From assembly GCA_038030265.1 (NCBI GenBank), contig CM075939.1, positions 12,691,253 through 12,755,252 of the forward strand: a stretch of 64,000 nucleotides of DNA, given 5' to 3'. Source of the DNA: Corythucha ciliata. Its lineage: Eukaryota > Arthropoda > Insecta > Hemiptera > Tingidae. Below, piece after piece: positions 22,990 through 33,600 of the stretch. The translations under genes were made by a program, and so were the position numbers. A model generated the notes under the pieces. It saw only the letters and a list, made by a program, of their open reading frames with translations. It was not told where the DNA came from and made no database searches. Numbering within the stretch: position 1 is the stretch's first letter; every line of letters begins with the position of its first letter.

Positions 22990-23454
22990 TTATTCAAGGT
23001 TTAATATAATAAGGGCTCTCAGTGTTCTTTTCTTAAGGGCGATGTTGCACTGGGCAAAGGTAAAAATTCCACTATGATTACCTCTGTCCGAAACGCATTG
23101 AGCGTGGAAGCCATTTCCACATCCCTTGCACGTTATCCACGTACCAGTTCCGTCTACTATCGAACAACTTTCTTCTTAGCATTTAAAAAATTTGCCTTCT
23201 ACCCAGCTTTCATTAATCATGAGACGTAGGACGTCGAGCGTAGCTATCGCTGAGTTTTGGAATGTCCGTGAGACGGTTACGTCAAAATCTGGTGCTAAAG
23301 GCAGACTCTCTAGTCCACGGCCATCGAACTGAAATTCGTAAGGCGGAGGAACTGAATGGCCAGGCTTGAAGTACTCCAAAATTTTGTCATGAATCTCGTG
23401 ACGAGATAAGTTCATTGCAGACGTATCCAGCGATATGGGTTCTAGCGTAAGCAT
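22990..23454 (-). pseudogene. PHD-finger-like protein remnant in foldback spacer
   Basis: On the minus strand an ATG at 23454 opens 92 codons ending at a TAA (23176-23178). The same frame continues to 22990. Directly after the stop it encodes ESCSIVDGTGTWITC, then KGCGNGFHAQCV: Cys/His spacing and a W-I-x-C pattern as in PHD zinc fingers. The upstream half (PPYEFQFDGRGLESLPLAPD and VLRLMINESW) looks protein-like but I do not recognise it. It may be the C-terminus of the foldback element's own protein or a captured host fragment. The in-frame stop argues for a pseudogene. Confidence 0.45.
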
Positions 23455-23744
23455 ATATTCAGCGAACTAGTTTGTTATTGCGAATTAGTTGGTTGTGGCA
23501 AGTCGGAGGGCGCTACAATTCTGTACGTGTCCGTACCTAACAGAATCCCGCGCAACGCGCAGTACGTTGCTAATATTTTCAGAACCTTTCGGATAGCACA
23601 CTGTCCCTTTGAGCTCCCCAACCTGTCCTATAGTCTTACATCTTGTATACTATAGTCTTATATCTTTGTACCACGACTACAAGGACGCAGTGACCATTGC
23701 TTACAATGGGGAAGAATATAACGTCATGATCGGGAATATCGTAT

Positions 23745-25817
23745 CGCTTTTGTCGTTATTTCAAGCGACTCCTCGTGGAAAAGAAGTCGTAATTTTTGGT
23801 TACCCGAGATAACTGTTAGGAAATAATCAGCCAAACTATGTCAGAAGTAACTTTAAGTGGTTTGAGCGTCCTACATTTTTTTTACATATCGTTTCCGCAA
23901 GCTTTTATCGTTTCCGCAAATAACTCTTCGGGAAGAAGTACTAGTACTTTTCGGTTACCTGAGATAACTGTCAGCAAATAATCAGCCAAACTATGTCAGA
24001 AGTAACTGCACTGAGAGAAAAAATGAGGCCTTCGGCGGTGAAAATACCACCGATCTTCTTCGAGTAACATTCTCCGGTGATGTTCGGTGGCTTTTTGTTC
24101 GGTATAAAACCGCCGAGTACAATTTCGGTACTTCGCTTCCGAACTTCGTCTTCAATGAGCCTATGTTCGGTCTCGGAGTTCTCCGGCTTATCTCCAGAAG
24201 TTCGGTGGCTAGTCGCTTGATATCGGTGCGCAATCAATCATGATCGGTATCCCGACCCTTTTGGTGGGAAACACCCACCGAAATTCAGCGAGGGTGGAAT
24301 GAGTCACCAGGCCTGTAATTCACAGTGAAGGTCAAAAAAGGAGAAGCATTGCTCCATAAACTGTAGTACACTGTTTAAAATGCTTGTATTATCCTTAGTA
24401 GGGAATAAAGTACATAGCACAATGTACAAGTAAAAGGGAATAAATTTACATAATCCGAAAACTAGGCTCACAAAAAAATGCATTCAATCATGCAGCACCA
24501 CTGTTATAATGTTCTTGAAATAGGTTCATCCTTCATGGTAGTCAGGAAGCGTCGTAAAACTCGATAAAAATTAATTACAACGAACTACACCAACCGAAAT
24601 AATAATTTTAGTACTTGCAAATAACCGATACTTTCTTACGGTCACCCAACACACACAATCACCACCTGAACACTGAACTCGTGCTCTCCTCTCCCCAACT
24701 CAGTTAGAACTAGAAGCTTCATTCGTTCGTCTCGCTCGCTTGGCGTGGTTACTCGGTGGATAGCCAACGACAATGGGCTACTTGTCGTTGTTTACCGATG
24801 CTCAGCTGAGGATCGTCCGACGTTCAGTAAAACAACTACCGAAATAATGTCACCGATCTTCAGTAAATTTTATTCGGCGTGTCATCGAATTTTAAGCCAC
24901 CGAAGAAATAGTTCAGTGGAGAAGTAATTTCTTCTGCGGTGAATGTTCACCTACGTTCGGCTATACGACCGCAGAACGCTCAACCGCAGAACCATCGGCG
25001 GTAATTTTACAATATGGCTGCCTTCTTCGGTGAAGATTAACCACCGAAAAAATGGAATTCTCCACTGAACGAATTTTTCGGTGGAGAGTGAGCTGTTCGG
25101 TGGTGTTTTTTTTTCTCAGTGTGTGCGTGGTTTGAACATCCTCCAACGTTTTTACATAACGTTTCCGCAAGCTTTTATCGTTTCCGCAAATGACTCTTCG
25201 GGGAGAAGTACTAGTACTTTTCGGTTACCTGAGATAACTGTCAGCAAATAATCAGCCAAACTATGTCAGAAGTAACTGTGCGTGGTTTGAACGTCCTCCA
25301 ACTTTTTTACATAACGTTTCCGCAAGCTTTTATCGTTTCCGCAAATGACTCTTCGGGGAGAAGTACTAGTACTTTTCGGTTATCCGAGATTACTGTCAGC
25401 AAATATTCTTCCAAACTGTGTCAGAAGTAACTGTGAGTGGTTTGAACGTCCTCCAACATTTTTACATAACGTTTCCGCAAGCTTTCATCGTTTCCGCAAA
25501 TGACTCTTCGGGGAGAAGTACTAGTAAATTTCGGTTACCTGAGATAACTGTCAGCAAATAATCAGCCAAACTATGTCAGAAGTAACTGTGAGTGGTTTGA
25601 GCGTCCTGCAAATTTTGTGCATATCGTTTCCGCAAGCTTTTATCGTTTCCGCAAATGACTCTGAGGGGAGAAGTACTAGTATTTTTCGGTAACTCGGAGT
25701 AACTGTGGACAAATATTCTTGAGATCAGTGCAAGTAGGATCTGTGTGCTTTTCAGCGTCCTCGGATAATTTTTTTTATGTCGTTTCCGCAAGCATTACTG
25801 ATTTTCCGCAAATTAGG
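23745..25817 (-). repeat. 155-bp tandem array, right inverted arm
   Basis: Reverse-complement units (ccgcaaatgactcttcgg) start at 23912, 25184, 25339, 25494 and 25649. The step is 155 bp except across 23912-25184, where the 1113-bp CACTG insertion accounts for the excess. There are about six units in all, fewer than in the left arm. Confidence 0.92.
24009..25121. mobile_element. CACTG-ended transposon (CACTA/EnSpm-like), non-autonomous
   Basis: The insertion interrupts a 155-bp unit. It starts CACTGAGAGAAAAAA and ends with the complement TTTTTTTTCTCAGTG. Flanking TG dinucleotides (24007-24008 and 25122-25123) represent a 2-bp duplication when compared with the intact unit at about 25270. Both ends are packed with subterminal copies of ccaccgaa/ttcggtgg. 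CACTR termini, 2-3 bp TSDs and subterminal repeats are typical of CACTA elements, but no transposase is present, so the superfamily is inference. Confidence 0.7.
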
Positions 25818-27591
25818 ACGTCCCGATTTTATAGCCACGTAAAACCTTCAGAGGCTGAGAATTGGCGTTTTTTTTCATTTTTTTATCAATTCAAGCCGGT
25901 ATTTAAAGATTATCTCGGTTCTATCTGCGCATTACCGCTGTTTCTCGATTTTACCCGCGAATTATAGGCGATTTTTCCCAATTCATAAGCCACCAATCAG
26001 CGTTTTTTTTTCTTATTTCCGCCGCAAATTAGCATATTTACTAAATTTCAACCGTGAATTAACGATTTTTCCAAGTTTTGGCCTCCGTGAATTAGGGATT
26101 TTCTTCAATTTTAGCCGCTAATTGGAGTTTTTTCTCCAATTTAGTGAATTATAGCGCATTTTTACTATTTTTTCCGTGAATCTGGGATTTTTTTTGTTAT
26201 TTCATAGCCATCTAATACCTTCAGAAGCTGAGAATTGACGTTTTCTCCATTATAGTCGTTTATTAGCAAGTTTCGCTAAATTTTATCCGCGAATTACCTC
26301 TTAATTTCCATTTTATCATCAAAATGTGGCGTTTTTATGCGGCGAATTATGAATTTTTGCTCAGTTTTTGGATGCGATTATTACTTTTTCCTGATTTCAG
26401 ACACTAAATAGTGATTTTTTCAATTTCAGTTTTCCCTTTCTTGATTAGAGTTTCATTGGTTTAGCTGCGAATTAGCACTTTTTCTCTACTTTTAGCCACA
26501 AAGTAAATTAGGAAGCTCGTTCATTAGCGGGTTTTGCTCAATTTTCGCCGCGAATTAGAATTTTTTCTCATTTTGGCCGTGAATTAGCACTTTTTCTCAG
26601 TTTTAGCCGCGAATATTAGCGGTTTTTAAAATAACTTTCAGTCGAAAACTAGCTCCGCCGATAAATGATTTCGTGAAGGGGACAAAATATTTCGTATTAG
26701 AACTCCTACTTAGTGCTTTTTGTCAACTTTACCATCAAATTAGCGCTTTCCTCAATTTTGGTCGCGTGTAACTTTTTTCTCAATTTGAGACGCGGATTAG
26801 CGGGGTAACCCCCACCAATAGACAGAAATTAGCGTTTTTTCTCAACTTCACCAGCAAAGTAGCGTCATCCCTTGAATTAGCTACCTATGTTTCTTGACTT
26901 TCCTCGAGTTGTCATTTTTCTCCAATTTAGCTGCTAATTTAGGGAGTTTTTCTACTTTGTTTAAGCAGGGACCAAGGAATTAGCACTTTAGTCAGTTTGA
27001 ACTAAAAATTAGCAGGCATATTAACCGCAAAATAGCGGGTTTTTCTAAATTTTCGCACAAATTAAAATTTTGTGTTCTCTTTTTTTTATTTTTCTCTTTT
27101 TCAGCCGCAATGCGGGGTTTTGCCCCCCAAGCCCTAGATTAGTGGTTTTGCCAAATTTCAACCTCAAAGTTGCCTGCGGAAGCCACGAATTTGGGTATTT
27201 TCAATTTTTGACGCAAATTAGAATGAGTGAGTTTTATTGATTTTAGCAGCGTAGTAGCGTTTCTAACCCGCGCTTCAGCAAATTTTGTAAATTTTAGCCA
27301 CGACTGGGCAATTTGCCGATATGTCAGCTGAAAATTATAAATTTTTCCATTTTTTCCAGCGATTTGTCTTCATTTTAGCCGCGAATTAACGATTTGTCAG
27401 TACTTTAGTCGCATGTTTGAACACTGTTTTCCTCAATTTTATCCGTTAATTAACGCTTTTCCCTCATTTAGTCGAGCGGATTTTGTTCGCAGCCATGCAG
27501 TTGCCTCCAAAAGCACCGAATTAGGAGAGTTTTATTCATTTTAACCGCGAATCAGCGTTTTTCACACTATTCGACGCTTCGGTTACTCGAC

Positions 27592-27632
<41 letters not shown>

Positions 27633-28600
27633 CTCCTCCAACGATTCACGCCTTATTGCAAATGCTCGGACGATTCGCAGCCTTAAAATGCGGAAATATC
27701 CAACCATGCCCTGGAAAATTGCTAAAATGCATTGGCCATTCACATTCTCAAATTGCAATGCTCAAATGAAAATGAAAATGTCTAAAACACGACGATCCAC
27801 ACATTGAGAAAAAGCTTAAACCGAGGATTTTGCGCCCTACGAATGGCAAAAACCCGGCCTGTCACGCTCAAAAGCACGCTGCAAAAAAGTGCAGTGAATT
27901 CGCGCCCTTTAAAACGTCCACATTCACCTTTATAGCCCTACTCTTTTCAATCTTAGCCGCGAACTACCATTTTTTCTCACATTATAGAGACGCGAATTAG
28001 TACTTTCTCTCAACTTTTTGCCGTAAATTATACAGTGAGCTGATAATTAGTAATTTGTCTCCATCCAGCAGCGAATTAGCATTTTTTAAATAAAACTTTA
28101 AGCGTCAATTTAGCTTTTTATTTAACTCTTTGGCATGAATGCAGGCAATTTCTCAGTTTTAGCTGTGACACAAATTTTTGTTTTTTTCTTTATTTCAGCT
28201 GCGAACGTGACGCGTATTCTTGCAATTTTAGCCGCTTAGCAATATGTCTCAATTTCAGCCGCGAAATAGCGCCTTTTTCTAGATTTTCTCTGTGTGAGAC
28301 CACTTATTCTCAATTTTAGCTGCATAAGTAAGCGGTTTTTCTTAATTTTGGATCCAGACTTTTTTTGTACGCTTGCGGTGGTGAATTCGCGATTTTTGTC
28401 AATTTTAGCCGACGACTGGCCCCAAGAATAGCGCATTAATGTTTTTTTTTATAATATAAATCGAACCAATATCAATGTTATCATAAACCGCGAATGATCC
28501 ATTTTTTTTCTCAATTTAGGCCCAGAAGTGGTATCAACCGTGATTAAGCCAATTTTCTTAAATTTAGCCCAGAATGGGCGAGATCAGTCGAGCCGCTTTT
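25818..28600 (-). repeat. Degenerate 30-bp array, orientation B, right part
   Basis: Continues the array of 18960-20177 in the same orientation with many diverged cores (gaattagcg, ttttctcaattttagccgc). A 39-base T run lies at 27594-27632, and 27640-27910 is a variant stretch with cores such as gattcgcagccttaaaatg. The longest open frame reads the T run as poly-lysine and is not a gene. Confidence 0.75.
27594..27632. repeat. Poly-T tract (39 nt)
   Basis: Uninterrupted T homopolymer inside the array. Directly upstream is a short palindromic phrase (attcgacgcttcggttactcg). It could be the poly-A tail of a minus-strand retrocopy, but no body was recognised. Confidence 0.8.
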
Positions 28601-29880
28601 ATATGATTCCGGCGTTTTTGACCCTCACTCTCGTATACTAGACAGAAAAAACTAGACAGAAAGACTAAAGGGACTAGAAAGAAAAAAAGGGGAAAGCTCT
28701 GTATCTGCCAGAATGCTATTAAGGGACTTTCTTTTGAAAATGAAGCATATAGACGAGCCCATTAATTTCTCCTCAAGTAGAGAGTAAAGTAGCCAGATCA
28801 TTACCCCACCCCCAATCCCAATCCATTATCCATGCAGAAATAACGTCCCGCATATACACGGGGGAAATTTATCGTTATAGAAAAAAAAGCAAGTGACACC
28901 AGTCAGATGTTACCCCAGATGGTTAGTTCAACTTAGCTCGGCAAGAGCGCTGCTGTATTTATGAAAGATGTCAATAGCTGCTAAAGAGCGCGGATTCATG
29001 GTCTCGAGATGAAACTTCCAGACTAAAATAAAAAATAAAAACTCAGTGGAATCCCCAAGTGGGTCGTTATCCATGTCAACGATTGATGCAATAATAACAC
29101 ACACAAAAATACGAACACACATATTCTAACGACGTGACGAATAATGAATTTTGTAGCCTAATATAGTTCTCTTTATCGGTAACTATCAATTTGAAATATT
29201 TAACACGATCAATGAATGAAATAATGGACACAATTTGATCAATAAGACACTCGCTAAAACTCAAAATAATCGAAGAGAAACGAATCTCCGAATTCATCAT
29301 CGTCAATTTGTTTAAAAAATTAATTTAAAAATAACCAAATTGAATTTCGAAAAAAATAGCCAGTTCATCGATGGGGAATTTTGTTGTGGTCATTTTAAGC
29401 CATCATGAGAGGAAATCGGACTAAAATTCTGATAGGAGATAGGTTTGGGGCAAAAAAAGAGCTGAAACGCATTCCAAACCTTAGCAACTGTACCGCTCAA
29501 CAAATCTTATTCAAATTTTAGCAGCGTCTTCTAGGAACCTGCATGACGATTTTGAGCGATCGATCATCAAATTTTATAATATTTTCTTGGAATTATAAGG
29601 GTCCAACCGTTTTTACTTCGAACACATTTGTTATAATATCTTCCAAATCGCTTAACCAATCGTTTTCAAATTTTACCGTGTACATCTAGAGATGAAGACA
29701 CAACTTTTGAGCCATCACTCGACCAGATCTGTCAAGAGAAAAGTGGACGACGGACGACAGACGACAGACGCTTTACTGACAATAGAGATTTAGGCCTTTT
29801 CGGGGTCCAGGAACACGAATCTGGAGTCAGCTAAAATTTTTTTTTTTTTGCCATTACCAAACTTCCTTCCCTACGGGAAC
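28601..29880. other. Intergenic DNA, no supported gene
   Basis: Short tandem phrases (actagacagaaa) lie near 28645-28690, and cggacgacagacgacagacg near 29750-29770. The rest is AT-rich with no coding similarity. Confidence 0.4.
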
Positions 29881-29889
29881 ATGGAAGTA

Positions 29890-30232
29890 ATAGCTATTTC
29901 ATCGATAAAAATGAAAAGAAGCGCTGGAAGTGAGGAAAAAACACTAATTCGCGGCCAAATTAAGAAATACCCTTATAGGTAATGAGCGGCGAAAATCGAG
30001 AAAATTCGCGGCTAAAATGGAGACAAATCGCATTTTCACCGCTAATAAAGAGACAAATAGCTGATTCACTGATGCAATTGATAAAAATAGCTGAGTGTAG
30101 GAAAAATGCTCATTTGTGGTTAAAATGGAAAAAAACGCCATATCGCGGCTTTATTCAGAACAGTGAATTTGTAGGGGCGACGGTGAAAGATTCGCCCGGG
30201 GGCGCCAAATGCCTAAAAGCCGGCACTGTTTG
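29890..30232 (+). repeat. Short orientation-A array with conserved end
   Basis: A few diverged 30-bp units (ggctaaaatggagacaaatcg) followed by gcgacggtgaaagattcgcc and ending gccggcactg. This is the same terminus as the arrays at 7100-8075 and 50430-50880. Confidence 0.75.
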
Positions 30233-30999
30233 TCGGTATTATTAACTATTGGTATTAGGGAGACACATGAGGAGATGATGACAGGAGTGGATCAAGATCT
30301 GAACCCTAGGATGGGGGGGGGGGGCAATGCTGATGTTTTTTCTACCGGTAACTCCGTGGCACGTAGCGATATTTGCATTTTTTATTTATTTATATGTCCA
30401 TGATCACAATTGACGTCGAATGTCCTTCATTATCATGATGACCCATGGTGAGGAGCGGTTTACAGATGGTAACTAAAATTGATATTATAACGCACGTGCT
30501 TGTGGTTGTGGCTTCACTATACTCCAACTAAGAAGTTTAGACTCATAATAAACCTTATCATCAACTCATAGGAAAGTAGGAAAGTTTGACATTATTGATA
30601 CAAATCCCTTGTTTTAGGACAGTTCAGTGTTTTTCACATATTTTTAAAGTTTCGGAAAGACCTGATTCACAATCGACAGGAGCTACTTGATTTTTTGAAT
30701 CCGTCCGGCTTCAGATGAACATTATTTTCCTCACCTCTCTCTACAATTCTAGATAACCAAATTGTCACTTCCAAAATGTGACTTCGTGTAGTCAAATTAA
30801 ATCGTTTATTTATGAGTTGATTATAATAAATTAAACTTTTGAAGTCATAAGAGACCTGTTCGACACAGGGACAACGGGTTTGGTTTCTTCCGGGATTAGT
30901 CGAAATTGATGACTTGCGAGTGACAAGCAAACTCGAGACACAGCGTACGGTGTACAGCACTTGTGAAACTGTGAGTATGACTATCATATCACCCATGAA
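30233..30999. other. Intergenic DNA, no supported gene
   Basis: Contains a run of 13 G near 30311. No coding similarity was seen. Confidence 0.4.
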
Positions 31000-31099
31000 A
31001 ACTTATTTTTTGTACAGCCGGGCGTAAAGACTCGAAATTCGACCGCTGGGAGAGTCTTGAGCGGGCGACATGAGGTTCATTCCGCCCGCCGGGCTTAAA

Positions 31100-31233
31100 G
31101 GCCCGTTCACAAGCTCTATGTTTGCGTTGTGTGGAGTCTACGCAACCAAACAAATGTATTCCCTCGAAAAATGAAGCATTTTGATTGGTTGCATGGACAC
31201 CACACAACAAAACATAGAGCTTGTGAACAGGCC
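31100..31233 (+). mobile_element. MITE family E, copy 1
   Basis: 134 bp with inverted ends ggcccgttcacaagctctat and its complement. It is flanked by TTAAA on the left and TTAAA on the right. The core tcgaaaaatgaagcatttt is shared with copies at 31434-31581, 35224-35338 and 47301-47434. The ends and TTA/TAA flanks suggest a PIF/Harbinger origin (inference). Confidence 0.8.
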
Positions 31234-31433
31234 TTAAAGAAAAATACCAGCCCGCTACGTTTTCTTTTAGGCCTTTTGTTGTTTTTTTGAAAATAGTTTT
31301 TCCTAATTTCGAATCTAAATTGTACATTAGCCAGAAAAACACAAAAATAAGCACTGTAAATTACGCTGAATGCGATTAAAGTTCTCTCTGTATCAGCTAC
31401 GTCATCCTTCCATTCGCTGGCTTAAGTGCATGC

Positions 31434-31581
31434 GTGTTCACATCAGTTCATTAAGCAAACTATATGTTATGCGTCTGTGGAGTCCGTGCAACCTATCAAA
31501 ATGCTTCATTTTTCGAAGGAATTAATTTTTCTTTGCTTAGTAGACTCCACAGATGCATAGCATAAGGCTTCTGAACAGGGC
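31434..31581 (-). mobile_element. MITE family E, diverged copy
   Basis: Shares the central gcttcatttttcgaa and the flanking gtctgtggagtccgtgcaacc with copy 1 in the inverse sense. The ends (gttcacatcagttca ... ctgaacagggc) are degraded. Confidence 0.55.
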
Positions 31582-31645
31582 TTTAAATACTGGTTTTTAT
31601 GATTATTATTGTAATAATTATGGACTTGGGCTGTACAAAAAATAG

Positions 31646-32452
31646 CGTACAACACTCGGGCGGTATTTCTCATTATACCGCCCTTGGATCGTAATTATAC
31701 TATTCTGGCCGTTGAGCTCACTACACCGTGTGTGTTTTTTTTTTTATTTTTGATGGGATTCAGTGCTCGGTGTACCAGAAACGACTGCCCTTTCTTCTTT
31801 GACATATTCGTATTCAATTCAGCCGCTAAAGTTTTTCTTCGATGACTGCAATCTACAACGATCATCATAGAACAATATCAACATGGTTTTCTTTGAAACT
31901 GGCTTCTCCTTCTTTGTGAGCCTTTACTTCGCCGGGGCACCAAGTTCACGAGCCATTTTTCTAATCTCCGAAAAAATAAATTTATATAAAGGCGAGGGAT
32001 TATTCACTTTAACCAACACAAAAAATATCTAAACCAAACGGCAGGTTGGAGACTAAAATCCTCATCACTTCTTCTAAACATTGAATGGGGGTGAGGTGGG
32101 TTCTAACCTTCTTATTTGTTATGAGTCGAATAACCTTTGAAAATCGAACCTCGCTTCCCCATCCCATTGAATCATGTACTCATGCAGTAACCATTGCAAT
32201 TACTTTATTCGAGTTTTGTTGAAGCACCCCGCTCGTCCCGCACCCACCACTGTCTACTCTACGTCAGTTGGCAAAAAGTCCGCCAGTTGCACTGACGTGA
32301 ATCTCGTCATATTGGTTGTAAATTATTCATTTATTGGAGAGAAACGAAGGAAAGGGGTCAGTGACCAATACTGGTTTGGAAATAGAATCAATTTTGATGG
32401 TGTAAATTGGAACCGGAAACCAACTTGATCGACTGATAATTTTAAAACTCAC
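31646..32452. other. Presumed intron of the GPCR gene, part
   Basis: No coding sequence was recognised. It lies downstream of the splice donor of the minus-strand receptor exon, so at least the right part must be intron. No next exon (third transmembrane segment) was found anywhere to the left in this window. Confidence 0.4.
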
Positions 32453-32725
32453 CTGGACCATATGAAGTACATCTCCTGAGGAAGGCCGGAAATGAGAAGC
32501 AACAGGTCCGAAACGGCCAACGAGAACAAATAGTAGTTCGTAGCCGTTTGCATGTGACGATTTCGCATAATGACGATGCAAGTGCTTACATTTCCGATCA
32601 CACCTGTCACGAATATGATCGAATAGAGCACTGTCATCGGTACGACAATGTAGAGTGGGTCTCTGTTTGGAATCTCTTGAATGATTGTTCCATTGGTCCA
32701 GCACTCGACGTCAAATGGTTCCATG
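32453..32725 (-). CDS. Exon of a neuropeptide GPCR (pyrokinin/CAPA/neuromedin-U receptor-like)
   Basis: The minus-strand exon encodes an N-terminus with MEPFDVECWTNGT, containing an N-glycosylation sequon. Transmembrane helix 1 follows (about residues 25-50, with FVTGVIGNVST carrying the conserved Asn of TM1), then the basic loop RNRHMQTATNYY and helix 2 (FSLAVSDLLLLISGLP with the conserved Asp). This pattern is characteristic of insect PRXamide (pyrokinin/CAPA) receptors, which are plasma-membrane G-protein-coupled receptors related to vertebrate neuromedin-U receptors. The exon is bounded by a polypyrimidine tract and CACAG before the ATG and by the donor GTGAGT after YFIWS. The frame is intact and no other exon was found. 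The exact receptor subtype is not determined. Confidence 0.85.
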
Positions 32726-33539
32726 CTGTGAGGGAAAAAAGAAGAAGAAATGCTATTAGCGGGATTTGTGAACTTGAAAAATTGAACTCCAACCTTGATG
32801 GAGATTGGGACCTCATTTTTTTCAGTTGTTATATAGAATTAAATCACACAATGTCAGATTAATCAGACTGACTTGCAAGGAATTTCGTATTTCTGCAATG
32901 AAATTAACATTCATATACAGGCTACGTGAAAATCATTGCAGCTCTAAATGAAACTAAATCAGTCCTTCTATTCGTTGATACATAAAAGGAACGGTTTGCT
33001 ACATCAATGCTTTAATTAACGAACAGCGTTCGTATACCTTCGTGATCTATTATATTGGCATGGTGTCCATTACACGGATACTTCTCATTTGAAAAGGCCA
33101 CATTTACAAACGTCTGAAAATTGAGTTCTTCTTTCCCCTCCCCTCTTCATCATTTTCAACTTCAAAGGGTAAAACGGAGATAACAGGGATGGAACATTGT
33201 TGCTATTCGGGGTAAAAGAAAACCCTTCAGGCGCTATTACTTCCCGCAGTCGTCCAGTAGGACCTTGAGCCTTGAATATACTTCCCTCTATAGAAGGGTA
33301 AACTCGATTCCCGTCTCATTAGCATACAGCTGTTTAAAAAGCAAAAATCATTTTAAAAGAGTGTTTATTTTTGCGACTCCGTTTCAAAGGAAAGGCTACC
33401 CACCCGAAAAACAAGACGGCATGAATTAACCAAAAGGGTTTTTACGTCCAACTATACCTTTAAGATGTCGTGGACGAGGGTGAGAGCACACACAATACTT
33501 TTTAACTGTTTTACACATAAGCTGACCTTTGCTCAAACA
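32726..33539. other. Upstream intron or flank of the receptor exon, no gene seen
   Basis: The acceptor at 32726-32727 implies transcribed sequence further upstream on the minus strand (higher coordinates). No further exon could be recognised. Confidence 0.35.
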
Positions 33540-33600
33540 AACCAGCCTGTTGTGGGAATCGAACCCACTCAGCAGATGATAACTGGACAAGAGAGTCGAC
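33540..33600 (-). repeat. tRNA-like B-box fragment (possible SINE)
   Basis: The minus strand has gagtgggttcgattcccaca, a good pol III B-box with its T-stem, but no acceptor pairing or A-box at the expected distance. This is probably a SINE fragment rather than a tRNA gene. Confidence 0.35.

Larger units (their letters stand above)
20178..25817. mobile_element. Foldback-like element with long subrepeat TIRs
   Basis: The left arm (20178 to about 21815) and right arm (about 23745 to 25817) are inverted relative to each other. Both are tandem arrays of a 155-bp unit, and both outermost units are special and match each other (ctaatttgcggaaaatcag at the left tip and its complement at the right tip). 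Long inverted ends made of tandem subrepeats define foldback-type transposons such as Drosophila FB. The spacer of ~1.9 kb has a palindromic MITE (22580-22893) and a PHD-like coding remnant (22990-23454). No transposase is recognisable. The element interrupts the orientation-B array, but an exact TSD was not found. Confidence 0.65.
31003..31645. repeat. 16-bp inverted repeat enclosing two MITEs
   Basis: tattttttgtacagcc (from about 31003) is matched by its complement near 31629-31644. The enclosed 640 bp hold two copies of MITE family E. This may be the outer limit of a larger element. The repeat is short, so the call is tentative. Confidence 0.35.

Noticed and set aside
20178..25817. CRISPR-like array
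   Set aside because: Units are 155 bp without unique spacers, inverted arms are present, and the context is eukaryotic.
27567..27758. Lysine-rich ORF
   Set aside because: Its lysine run is the 39-nt homopolymer read on the minus strand.
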